The notes under the pieces were generated by a model. It searched no databases, was not told where the DNA came from, and saw nothing but the letters and a program-made list of their open reading frames with translations. DNA of 64,000 nt from Haematococcus lacustris (Eukaryota; Chlorophyta; Chlorophyceae; Chlamydomonadales; Haematococcaceae): the NCBI GenBank assembly GCA_030144725.1, contig JASKMD010000029.1, positions 16,077,135 to 16,141,134 on the forward strand. The letters run 5' to 3'. The translations under genes and the position numbers were made by a program. Below are positions 30,701 to 42,200 of the stretch, in pieces; within the stretch, counting starts at the first letter, position 1, and every line of letters begins with the position of its first letter.

Positions 30701-30826
30701 CTTGTGGACGTGGCAGGGTGTGTTACCGGGATGGGTCAGGACCCGCTGCCATGGTGGCCAGTTTCTCTAGAGCTGCAAGAGGACTTGCAGGCTATGCTGC
30801 GTGCAGAGGGGCAGTTCCCATGTTGA
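27724..30826 (+). CDS. RWP-RK domain transcription factor (RKD-like)
   Basis: RWP-RK proteins are plant and algal DNA-binding factors that control nitrogen responses and gamete identity. Four exons fit in phase: 27724-27819, 28152-28243, 28388-28472 and 29072-30826, about 675 residues, stop TGA. The domain starts right after the first intron with VYHLPREQAAEELHIS, continues LKRTCQQLGVV, and the signature RWPYRK (residues 63-68) is completed across the second intron. LDSLYQLRSYLEKQ follows. A helical segment (LRAIELELQRIYNDPNHEI) comes next, then a long Ser/Pro/Gly-rich region and an acidic C-terminus (DDFMQDADCMDMDL) that could be an activation domain. No NIN-type or PB1 domain is visible, so it resembles the short RKD type. 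The nearest downstream TGTAA is at about 32213, so the 3' UTR may be long. Confidence 0.88.
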
Positions 30827-32719
30827 TTTGATAAAGGGCGCATGGTTAGCATGCAGTGATAAGCGTGCGTTGAGCTGAAGTCATCCAGCTTCCAGGATAT
30901 GCAGGAATTGCCTAGCCAGGAGACAGGACACAGGGTGTGAGGTCAGCGTGGATGGTGCCCGCTAACACCGCATCGCCTAGACAGGCAACAGACAGGCCAT
31001 GACATGGGCAGGCAGCAGGAACAGACATCATGAGGGGGGTATAGGCAGCTGAAGGCAGGTGCATATGCCAGATGCAGGTGACACAGTGAACAAGGATAGC
31101 GCGGCAGGAGTGGTGACAGGCTATGGGGCGCTGTAGTGGCGCTTCACAGGGATCAGACAGCAGTGGTCTGGATGCAGCAGGAGGTGCAGGCGCAGCAGGG
31201 GCAGGGGCGGTATGAGGAGGTGCCCTCATGATAAAGAGGTGGCTGGGTGATGGCCAGGCCATGGACAGAACCGACAGGATGAAGGGTGTGGATGATGATT
31301 TGCTGGGATGAAGCAGGCTGACAGGCATTCCTGGGGCCTCTGCTGGTGGGTATGTGGGTGGGTGGGCATGTGGGTAGGTGAGTGAGTGACTGGTTGCATA
31401 GGCAGAAGGGCCAGCACATGCGCATGTTGCCTACTAGCATGTCTGTTGCAGAGCTGTGGTGGGGTGGGGTGCGCCGTGCCAGCAGCACAGCAGCAATGAC
31501 ATCACTGTCAGTGGGCGGCTGCCTGTCATGGCTTACTCGTAGCAATGCGAGGAGTCAGGCACTGCTGGGTGCGCCGGCCATATTAAGCCAGGCTGCACAT
31601 GCAGTGTGCACCGTGTTTAGCATGCGATGCCTCCCCAACCCAGCTGTTTCTACACTGCCCATAGTTGCTTATGCGATCTGATGTCTTCTTACGCTGCATA
31701 GTGCTCACAATGAGCAAATGACAACAAGGGATGTGCGCGAGGCTGGGCGTGATATGAGCAGGGGTGTGTTTCGTGACACAGGCCACCTCTGTGTTTTGAT
31801 GATCCAGCTGCATGATCAAGCCACAGCAATGTGACAGGCAAGTAGCACGCATGGCAGTTCAGCCTTGTGCTCGGCCGTAGTGTACCCTGGCATTGTGCAA
31901 GGATAGCTTGTATAACAAGGTTGAATGGTAGTAGTGAATTGTAGTGGGGGGAACGCCGAGGCTGCAGCCGATGAATGCAGTGCCACCTGCAAAACTCATG
32001 ATTTGGTGGGTTCAATAACAGCATTTTTTTATCCAAACCTGAAGATTGCACTCTTTTTTTGTGAAGATGCATGGGGGAACGGGCATAATGGAGTGCGAGA
32101 CTGTCATGCTGGCTTGCATGTTTTGTCTTGCACCTGATGGTGATAAGAGCAAGCCGCTGGCTATCTTGCGTGAATAATGCTGCGCACACGCTGCATAGCC
32201 TATGTATTGCAACTGTAAACAACGCGGTGACAATTTGTTGGGGTGGTGTAAAATCTTGCGCACGCTATACATATAGCTTCTACACAGTTTCTACACAGCT
32301 TCTCGGGCAGTTTTCATTGCCAAATGCCGACGTCGTAATGTCAATGCGTGGACACGAAGGTCACGGCACAAAGATGGTGGCAAGGCGAAGAAACAGGCCA
32401 TAATGTAAATCATTCCTCACACTGTAGGCTATACCCTGTGAACAGGGTCTTTCAAAGCAGCGTACATCCTGTTTGCCATTGCAAGCTGATGCGTGTAGGG
32501 AGCGCAACCTAGGCAATCTAGCCTAGATCTAGGGCCTATTCCTAAGTTTTTAGCAATTCAAATGCTCCATTTGCTCTCAACCGTTGCACTTTTTGGCCGT
32601 GTGCAAATCTGGCTGGCGCGATGCGCGTTTTGACCCCATACGATTCTCCTTCACACCTGTAGCTGCTGGGGGAGCGTCTCAGCAGCGCCAATGGACGACC
32701 CTTGGCGACGCAACCGTCG
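30827..32719. other. Long 3' flank of the RWP-RK gene, nothing else recognised
   Basis: I see no gene with recognisable features on either strand. The first TGTAA after the RWP-RK stop is at about 32213, followed by others near 32246 and 32405. Most of this stretch may therefore be 3' UTR. It becomes more AT-rich after 31900. Confidence 0.45.
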
Positions 32720-33019
32720 GACCCAACCGCCGAGCATTTCATATTTGCTAACACCGGCCCTATTCGCGACTTTTTTGGTATTCTCTTTTTCTCTGCTTCT
32801 CTGCGGTTGTGGCGGTTGGGGGCAACCACCCGTGGCCTGCTGTGCCTGCGACTGCGGCTGCGACTGCGACTGCGGCTGCGGCTGGTCTTGAAACTCTAGG
32901 ACCGATGGGAGGCTCGCGGAGCGAGCTTGGCGGGTTGAAACTTGATTGTACTTGCGGCTTGATAACAGGCACTAGAACTAGAACTTAGCACTAGAACAAT
33001 CGATAGTGAGCAACTGAGG

Positions 33020-33165
33020 TGTGTCCGCGATCGCTTGCCCCGCCATGGTCTCACGCTTGCCAATAGACGCACTTTACTTGCAGCTGCCGTTGTGATGAAC
33101 GTTACGGTTCACTTTGTAGAGAGTACTTGCTTGAAGATAACCAACCCCATGTTTCAGACATCCGC
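33020..33165 (-). repeat. Relic of a hAT-like element terminus
   Basis: The stretch from acgcactttacttgcagctg to ttgaagataaccaacccc aligns with the subterminal sequence of the elements at 2827 and 11621 (inverted), with many substitutions. No coding part accompanies it. Confidence 0.55.
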
Positions 33166-33504
33166 CATGCCATGCCATGCAGCCACGCCTACAGACGCCA
33201 ACGCCCGTGCAGTAGGGCGCGACTGTTAATATTAACAGCCTGATGTTTTGGACCTTTAACTACCTTAACAAAACCTTAACAAAAACCTTAACAAACCCTT
33301 GGCATTTACGAAACAGAACGCTTACGCTCTCGCTCTCGTCGGCATCCCAATCATTGGCTGCTTCTCCTTCCATCACAGCAAGAGCGGGGCAGAAAGAGAG
33401 CCGGGCGGGGCCAGGCGGCTGTGTTAAGGTTGTGTTAAGACTATTAACCTTAACAAGGTCCGGTCGCGCCCTACCGTGCAGCCAGACCGTACCTCATGGC
33501 ACAC

Positions 33505-33595
33505 CGTAGTTTAGCACACCGATCATGGCACACCGTAGTTTAGCACGGCGTAGTTTAGCACACCGTAGTTTAGCTCCGTAGTTTAGCACACGCGC
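33505..33595. repeat. Short tandem array of a tagtttagcacaccg unit
   Basis: About five copies of a 14-16 bp unit (tagtttagcacaccg and variants) stand in direct repeat. Non-coding. Confidence 0.7.
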
Positions 33596-34312
33596 ACACT
33601 CCTTTATTTTATTTCCCATGGAACGCTGCTGATGCTGGAGTGCCGCCGGATCAAAGCCTACAGATGCGAACCCCCGTGCAGCCAGCTCGGTGAGGTCGGA
33701 CATCGGGAGTATCTCAACGACCCAACCCCCGAGCAAGTTCAAGTTTACTCGGGTCGTTTTCTAGGGGCCTGAATAAAGTTTGAACTTTCTCCGCGGCGAG
33801 AGTGACGGCTTCTAACAGCGTGTATTTGCAACGTTGAGACAGAAGCTGGTACACAGGAGAATCGTGTATGGTTAACACTCGCATCGGTGCAGCCAGTCGG
33901 CGGGGCGGCCAAAAAGTGCAGCGGTTGGGGAGAAAACAGAAAATAGAATACTGAAAAAGTCGCGAATAGGGCCACCAGCAAACTTGAAATGCTCGGAGGT
34001 TCAGCGGTTGAGTCAAGAGAGTCTGGCACTGCGGGTATGGACTCGCTGCTGGAGCAGGCTCAAGCCCTGGCAGCTCTCAGGCTCGCGACACGGCTCGCGA
34101 AACAGGCCCAGCTGGTGTGTGCTAGGTAAGGGTGCTATGCATCCATGGGTGGTGATGCTCTGTATAGGCCAGGCTGTGTTTTAACTGTGCTAGGGGCAGG
34201 TTGGCTGCAGTAAGAGAGTTATGTTGGCTATGCTCTGCAAGGCTACGCTCTCCGCGTTGTACAGAGTGCAATGCAACTCAACTAGGAGCAGGTTGTGTCA
34301 GGCTGCACTACT

Positions 34313-37300
34313 GGCTACCCCTCCCATTGAACCACCAACCCCCCTAACGATAAGGGACAACGGCTTTTCCGGACTCATCTCTGCACGGGTTTACACGCGG
34401 ATTGAAGCGTCGGAATGCGGCCGCGCTGAGGCAAGCGCCGAGCTGGTCGGGCATGTTGCCGGGTATCCGACCCTACCGAGCCTGCGGACTTGATGTACGC
34501 TGACCCAGTATCTGTGAGTCCCTCATTGACGCGGTGAATAGTGCGCGATGTGCGAGGAGCCCGACCCCATGTCCAACATCGTGACCAACATGCGCTGGCT
34601 CAGGGGCTCTGAAACTTGGAGGAGACCACAGTAGGAGCACAGCAGTGGCAACTGCACCGATCCCTTGTTTACTAGGCTCCAAGAGGTGGGCTAAACCCTC
34701 CATGCTGCCCCACTATGCTGATGCCAGTCTGGCAACCATCGAAGTGAATCGAAGTCTCCAGCCCTGCGTCACTAGCTAGGGAACTCAACTGTGGACCACC
34801 TGCCAAGTTCTCATCTCTTATCAAGATTTATCAAGAGGGGTTTTAGAAGCTGGCGTGTGCACATGCCTGCAGGTATGGGCTTGTACTCCAAATCCCACCC
34901 CTACAGACGGAAGGGGGGCCATGCTGCCCGCTGTGCGTGTTGTACGAAGTCTACGCTAGCTGGCAGCACTGGCTGGGTGGAAATTCATGTGGAGGGGGAG
35001 GCAGCTTCTTACAGATCCGGATGCAATCACACAGCCATTGGCCAGGTCACAGCCATGATGTCTGAAGTCATCAGGGCTTGCAGCAACCTGGAGCCTCAAC
35101 AGGTTCCACTGGCCCACAGAGCATGTGCTGAGGCTGCTGCAGCTGCGCATGCTGTGTGCCAGCGGCTGCGGGGGCAGGAGCCAGCCAGCCAGCTCCAGCC
35201 CATGCCCCGTCTCAGCTCCACACCCACGCAAGCACCTGCACAGCCTGGGCCAGCCCATGCGCCCTGCCCCCACCATCTCCCAGACCAACCACCCTCGCAC
35301 CCATCACAGGTGCAACAAGCCATGCAGCAGTGTCCCACCACAAAACAGAGGGTGGCATGCTTACTGCTCGATAGAGTGCAGCTGCTCATGGACTCCGGCA
35401 CGTGTGGCAAGAAGGGGGGCCAGCACACAGATGACGTGACAGCAAGGAGAGTTCTGGCACGCTTGGTGCCTCCAGAATTGCTAGAGCAGCAGCTTGTCAG
35501 TGCATTTGCTCAACAAACTGGCCTGGACCGCCACTGGGTGTCAGAGGCAGCGCGACAGAATCTAGAGCAGCGTGCAAGCATTCAGGACCGGGCAGATAGT
35601 CTCCGGCACTTCGCCGCTGTCAGAGCCCCTGACAACAGGGGCCACCAGGGCATCAGCCAGGCAGTGTTCGACTACATTCGCCACTACTACCAAGAGTGCT
35701 GCCCCCCCTGTTGCTGAGGAGGACGTCGAATTCCTCACCGCAGCTGCCTCTCCCTTCATTGACCCAATTGGGGAATTTGAGCAGCAGGCACATAGGTGGC
35801 AAGCGGAGCAAGAGCGTCAGCCTTGGCTGGCCCCCCCACCCTTCTCCCCCACCCTTCCCCCACCCTTCCCCACCCCTCCACCACAGCGGATCAGCACCCA
35901 TTCTCCACCCTTCCACCCTTCTCCCCCACCCTTTCCCCACCCTTCCCCACCCTCCCGCCCTTCCACCCTTCCCCCACCCTTCTCCCCTCCTCTCTCCCCT
36001 CCTGGCCTTCCGCCTGTCCTGCTGCCTTCACCCCCTCCCCTCCCTCCCCCCTCCCCCCTCCCCGTCCCACCACCTCCCAGCAAACCCCAACCCTTGAGCG
36101 CCACAGCTATGCGGCAGTTGTTCCGGTGTCCTTGTGAGCTTGGCCAGCAGCCTAGCCTTGCCTGCTCTTTGCGCACATGCCTCCATTGCAAGTCGCGCAG
36201 GCTACAGCTGCAGCCGGATGCAGTTGGCAGCGTCATGCTCACTGTGCGTCAGTATGGAAAGCCATCATCAGCTGTAGGCAGCCGGCTGGTTGAGCTGCTG
36301 TGCATGAGGGTGAGCTTGAGTGATGCTGTTGGCATGCTTAACAAGCAGATGCCAGAGTACATCAAGCACCACCGGTTGGCACATCACCAGCTGCAGGTTT
36401 TCCGTGAGCACCGTGAGGCCGTCAAGGCAGGCAAGGATGGCAAGGTGGTTATTTCATGTGATTGGTCAGAGAAGCTGACTGTTGAGCGCAGCGTTGAGAT
36501 CATGTCAGAGCACTGGCATGCAGCGCAGATAGGCATTCTCGTTGCGTGTGCATACTTCAAGAACAAAGAGGGGGCCTACTATGAGCAGACAGTGTATGTG
36601 ATGACAGATGGGAAGGAGCAGTCGGCAGCCATTACCCAAGCAGCAGTGAACCAGGTGGTGTGTTATTTGCTGGCAGAGCATGACATGGACATGAGGCAGT
36701 TATATATGTGGTCTGATGGGTGTGCAGGGCAGTTCAAGGGCGCCCCAGCCATGCGACAGCATTGGGGTATGGCACAGAGGTTCAGCGTGCCAGTGTGGTG
36801 GAGCTATGGGGCTACAGCTCACTTTAAGGGCAGGCATGATTCAGAGGGAGGGGTGGTGAAGCAGTGGTTGAGGGGTGAGATCCTGGCTGATCGTGTTGGG
36901 AAGTGCAATGCATTGGGGTTTGTACAACATTGCAATGCATATCACAAGGCAGCTACTGCTGCTGACCCCAGCAAGGCTCACCGTGCACGAGCAAGTGTGG
37001 GTCATCGGTGGTGTTTGGAGCTGAGCACACAGGAGGTAGGGCTTTGCAGTGCTCCACAACGGGATGCACATGCCTTTGCATCATCCATCCCCGGCTCTAT
37101 GAGCATGCACAGCTGCTTCTTTCCTGCTGCAGGGATCCAGGTTGAGTGGTCACAGACTGCATGTGCATGTGCCCAATGCATGACCCCCGCACCAAGGGGT
37201 GTGTGCATGAGGCCCTCCATCACAAAGCCCTTTGTAGCCATGCCCATGTTCGATCAGAAGAGGGATGACAAGCACTGGGACGATGAGTGCCTCACCCTTC

Positions 37301-37792
37301 TGTGCTCATTTGCACCAGATAGCGTGAAGCAGCTGTGCACCTTGGGCAAGAAGCTGAGCGTGAAAATGTTAAACGAGTATTGCAAGGCAGTGGGGTTGTA
37401 TGTGCCAGCCAACACCTTGCGTGCTGACCTACGGTACATGGTACTGGAGCATCTCAATGGGCAGGCAGAGTGGGGTTGAGCTGGCTGTGTAAGGTGACGT
37501 TGAGAAATCTGGGCTCCATGCGTAAAGTGTACCGCAGTGTACCGCAGCGGAGAACTCTGCATCCCGCGTTGTGGGTGTTGTTAGGCAGCACTTGAAAGGC
37601 CCATCGCGCAGAGCGGAACCGTTCGCGTGCCTCGCAGACTGCCGGTCACCGTGGGTGCCAGCAGCTCGGGCGCGCAGACGCAAGCGCGGCGCAGAGATAA
37701 GGCATTTCGCGTTAAAATGACAACTCAACTCTCACCAGGCACGCCGCAAAGTCAAATGTCCCTTACGTGGTGGTTCAATGGGAGGGGTGACC
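34313..37792 (+). mobile_element. Family-D DNA transposon, copy D2
   Basis: Terminal inverted repeats of 24 bp lie at 34313-34336 (ggctacccctcccattgaac) and 37769-37792, 22 of 24 positions matching. They are flanked by a 4-bp duplication, tact, at 34309-34312 and 37793-37796. The element is 3480 bp. The outer bases of the right end (ggtgacc) equal those of D1. The internal gene is related to D1 only in the core, so D2 belongs to a different subfamily. TGTAA lies at 37488-37492, just after the stop. Confidence 0.85.
34791..37479 (+). pseudogene. Family-D transposase-like protein, D2 (core intact, one frameshift upstream)
   Basis: The first frame (34791-35717) contains a Cys-containing segment and an Ala/Gln-rich middle, and ends at a run of seven C (35701-35707). 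The second frame (open 35572-37479) takes over at that run, so a single-base change there may separate the two. After a Pro-rich tract (35830-36090) the core is complete: ISCDWSEKLTVERS, then YMWSDGCAGQFKG, then WWSYGATAHFKGRHDSEGG followed by VVKQWL. This spacing of D, D and D/E with an H-F-K motif resembles a transposase-like family widespread in eukaryotes (SDG..QFK with HGK..DG.GG). Cys pairs follow (ACACAQC). It ends TGA. D2 is the only copy here with all three core blocks in one frame. Confidence 0.65.
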
Positions 37793-37796
37793 TACT

Positions 37797-38329
37797 GAGA
37801 TACAGTTTGCACGTAATTGAGATTAATTGAGATACAGTTTGCACGTAACTGCACTATCCTCCCGTCTCGCCTAGTGGTAGTCATAGTGATGTGGAAGTGC
37901 AATTGATGTCGGAATTGAACCAGGCTGCGAGCTCATCATTGTAAAGGCTACCGACAGTGTAATGCGGTGCGGTGCAATGCACTTGTGCAAGGCAGGCTGC
38001 AAGTCAGACCCTCCGCACCAGCGGGACTAGCATTCTCCGCAAAGCGGGCAAAGCAATGCGGCAGAAACCACTCTGCTGCGAGTCCACAAGCAAGCACTCT
38101 GCTGTGAGTCTCCGCTGTTGGAGATGCGGGTAGGTACTGTCCTCGCTGCTTTCAGCCAAGCAGGCAGGAGCAGGTGCCAGGCATAGGGCGGAGACGGTTA
38201 CTCTCAACTCCCTAGCCGCCGAGAATCCGAGCAAATGAGCAAAAAATAAATTTGGGAATAGGCCCGAGGTGTGTCCTCCTCCTCCTGCACCGGCATGGCC
38301 TCACTCGCAAGAGTTAACGCGCCGCTTGC
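37797..38329. other. Gene-free spacer with two small duplications
   Basis: A gagatacagtttgcacgtaa unit occurs twice (about 37797-37850), and a ctctgctg(c/t)gagtc unit occurs twice near 38070-38110. I see no gene. Confidence 0.5.
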
Positions 38330-38405
38330 CAGTAGACGCACTAACCCACCCTAACCCTGAAAGAGTACTTGCATGAAGATTACCAACCCCATGTTGGTGC
38401 CTCCT
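38330..38405 (-). repeat. Relic of a hAT-like element terminus
   Basis: The stretch gagtacttgcatgaagatta followed by ccaaccccatgttgg and a cctcctga end is a diverged right-end terminus of the hAT-like family (compare 2827-2870 inverted). It abuts the family-D element that starts at 38418. Confidence 0.55.
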
Positions 38406-38417
38406 GAATCTGCAACC

Positions 38418-38932
<515 letters not shown>

Positions 38933-39104
38933 TGTTAGAAAGCTTGCCCTCCCGGTGCAATTGATTTAAGGCACCGGGATAGTAGGGCGTGTACCAGCGG
39001 CCTAGCCGTAGAGTGTACGAGTGTGACTGCTTGATATAGAGCAGTTGCCAGGCAGAGAACGGCACCCTGAACTGGTGTCGTCGTCTGCCCGTGCAATCTT
39101 AACA
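38933..39104 (+). repeat. Outer 5' LTR of the copia array
   Basis: It begins tgttag and ends cttaaca (TG..CA). The last 40 bp (aactggtgtcgtcgtctgcc and following) is repeated once more at 39152-39194, in the leader between LTR and gag. Confidence 0.85.
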
Positions 39105-39279
39105 GGTAGGCGCGTGCTATGCGCCAGCTTGTTATGGCAGATCTGTGTAAAACCCTGAACTGGTGTCGTCGTCTGCCCGTGCAATCTTAACAGGTTATGG
39201 GCCCACGCGCTGACGCGTGTTAAGACGCCAGTAAGTTGCTGGCTAGGGTTCGTGTGGTTGACCTCCCAGTCGATCAGCG

Positions 39280-42200
39280 ATGGCAACTTCTCCTTCAGCC
39301 TCTGGCAATCAAGCCACCATTCTCGATGACGACAACTGGCCAATTTGGAGCATCCGCACCGAAGGCCTGCTGGTCGAAGCAGGCCTCTGGTCCGTAGTCG
39401 ACGACGGCGTCACCCCCTTACCCACCGCGCCAGCACCTAACGCCACTCAGGAGGAGCGGGCAGCGTATGCTGTCGAGCTAGCCCGATCTCGCGCAGACAG
39501 CGCGCTGGATCGCAAAGCTAAAGCATTTATCCAGCGGCACGTCTCCAACCTCCACATCTTCACTGTCAAGTCTGCAGACTCAGCGCAAGACGCCTGGGAA
39601 ACCCTTGAATCCCAGTTCACCGAATCGTCAGTCGCGCGACAGTCGCAGCTTCAACAGCAACTCAGCCTCCTGCGCATGGACCCTGGCGAGTCAGTAGCGC
39701 GCTTCTACGCGCGTTTGCAGCAGCTGCTAACAGAGCTGGAAGCTTGCAACTGTGAGACCTCCGAATCCACAGTGGTACTCGCCATTCTCGCAGCCCTACC
39801 GCCTGAGTATGAAAGCACAGTCGAAAGGCTGCGCTATGATCAGACCAACGCCGACCTGAAAGTCGAGCGCATCAAGCGGGTGCTGCTGACCAAGGAAGCC
39901 GACCTCCTCAGCAAGCAGATGCAGCAGCAACTCAGCACCTCCTCATCCTCTCTCTGGTCCTACTCCTCCCCTTCTGAAAGCAGGGGGGCTGGTAGTTCAG
40001 GCGGACAGGGGGGCAGGGGCAGGCCACCCCAGCAGACTCGTGAACAGCAGAACGCAGCACAGCAGCAGCAGCCCAGAGCACAGTCACCTGACAGGTCCAC
40101 CAGGGATGTCAGCTCACATGCTCACCTGACCTGCAACTACTGTGCTAAGCCAGGCCACATCATGTCTGAATGCTTCACCTTTGACAGGGATCAGCGCAAC
40201 CGCATGAAAACCCTGTTCAGCAACCCTGTCAGACCCAGCAGCCCAGGCAGACGTCCCAGTCCAGGCAGAAGCTCCAGCCCAGCCAGGACATCCAGCCCCA
40301 GCAGAGGCAGGGCCCGTACCCCTGGCAGGGCAGCAACTCAGAGCCCATCCAGGGGAGCCAGCCTGTTCACCTGCTCCACTGCTGCTGCTGCTGACGATGA
40401 TGATGATGATGATGATCTTGATGATGTCCTCATGCAGATGGTGCAGCCCAGACTGAACTTCAACAGCGACCTGTACAGCCCCTTCTGCATTGACTCAGGT
40501 GCCTCACAGCATATCCTGAAAGACCTGCAGTTCTTCTACAACTACACAGCCTTTGCGCCAGACAAACACAGGCCTGTGAGACTGGCAGCTGCAGGCCACA
40601 GGGTCTGGGCAGTTGGGTCAGGCAGTGTGTTCCTCAGCACCAAGCGTGGCTCCTGGTTCCTCAGCCATGCCTTATATGTTCCTGACAGCAAGCAGAACTT
40701 CATCTCAGTGGCAGCTGCAACAAAGGAAGGCTGCAGTTTTCTGTTCCGTGAAGATCTGTGCCAGATCAGCAGCAACCAGTTTGGCAGCATGTTCAGAGTG
40801 AACGCACACAAGATAAGGAACTCCTACATCCTGGCAGCTGTCCCCATGCCAGATGGCCCAGACACAGACTCTGAGCAGCAGCAGGGTGCTAAGCTGTACA
40901 ACGTCCGTCAATCTGAGCTGCAGCCTGACCCCAGGGTAAAGCTGGAGCTCCTGACCAACGTGGCTGCGCCCTCTGCCAACAGCGCCACCTCCAACTCTCC
41001 TCAGGTGTGGCACCAACGCTTGTGTCATACCTCCTATGATGCTCTAGCACGCATGCAGTCAGCAGGCATGGTGTCAGGAGTACCTGTCACAGCTGCACAA
41101 TTCCGAGCAGCTGCCTCAGATCCAGCCGTGTGTGTGGGATGTGTCAAGGGCAAACAGCACAAGAATGTTGCATTTGCAGGACCACCCCCCAATGCAGCAC
41201 CAGTGACAGCTCCCCTAGGGCTGATCCACATGGATGTCTGTGGCCCCATGCATGCCAGAGCCAGAGACGGCAGCCTGTATGTGGCTACTTTCCTTGATGA
41301 ACACACCAAGCTGTCTGTGTGTGTGCCCATCAGCAGCAAAGCTCAGGTGCCAGACACAGTCAGGACAGTCATTGAAGAGCTTGAGACCCAGTCAGGTTAC
41401 CGCTGCAAGGCCATCCGAACAGACAATGGCACAGAATATGTCAACAGCCGGATGAGAGAGTACTGTGCCAGCAAGGGCATAGTACACCAGCACTCAGCCC
41501 CCTATAGCCCCCAGCAGAACGGTGCAGCTGAACGCCTGAACAGAACCATCTTTGAGAAAGCTCGCAGCATCATCCACTCAGCTGACATCTCACTCAGCTT
41601 CTGGGCACATGCTGTCAAGTTTGCCAATCATGTCAGATGCCTGCTACCTGTGTCAGGCCAGCCGCTTACACCTTGGGAGGCCTTCTACGGTGTCAAGCCT
41701 GATCTGTCAGGTCTCAGAGTGTTTGGCTGCAGAGTCTGGCTCCATGTTCCTGATCACCAGCGCAGCAAGCTACAGTCCAAGTCAGTTGAGGGTCTGTTCT
41801 TGGGCTATGAGCCTGGCTCTAAGGCCTACAAGGTCTTGGTCAACGGCAGAGAGACCTGCAGCAAAGACATAGTGTTTGACGAACTGTCTGTCCTGTAGCC
41901 TGCTCGCCAGCAAGACCAGCCAGCCCAGCCAGTATTTCTCTTACCCCTCCCACCCAGCCCATGCTCCCCCGCTGAGCCACTGACCCCAGTAGCTCCTGCT
42001 GAGGGGGGCAACAATCTGCAGCAGACCAGCAGCAGTAGCTCTGAGGACAGTGGGAGCAGCAGCAGCATCAGCAGGCCAGGCAGCAGTGCACAGCGACCAC
42101 AGTCCAGACCTCTGGAAAGCATAGGTGCACATCAGGACAGCAGCAGCTCAGACTCTCCACCCAGTGAGCAAGAACCCGGCGAGCATGTCAGCCTCACTGC

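Larger units (their letters stand above)
32720..34010. mobile_element. Possible MITE-like element with about 80-bp inverted repeats
   Basis: The left arm (about 32728-32800, with gagcatttca and ggccctattcgcgact) is repeated in inverse at about 33940-34010, roughly 80% identical by eye. No coding capacity is seen between the arms. The interior holds a relic of a hAT-like terminus (33020-33165), a stretch of repeated ttaacaaaacc units (33260-33300) and a short tandem array (33505-33595). I could not identify a target duplication, so the exact limits are uncertain. Confidence 0.45.
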
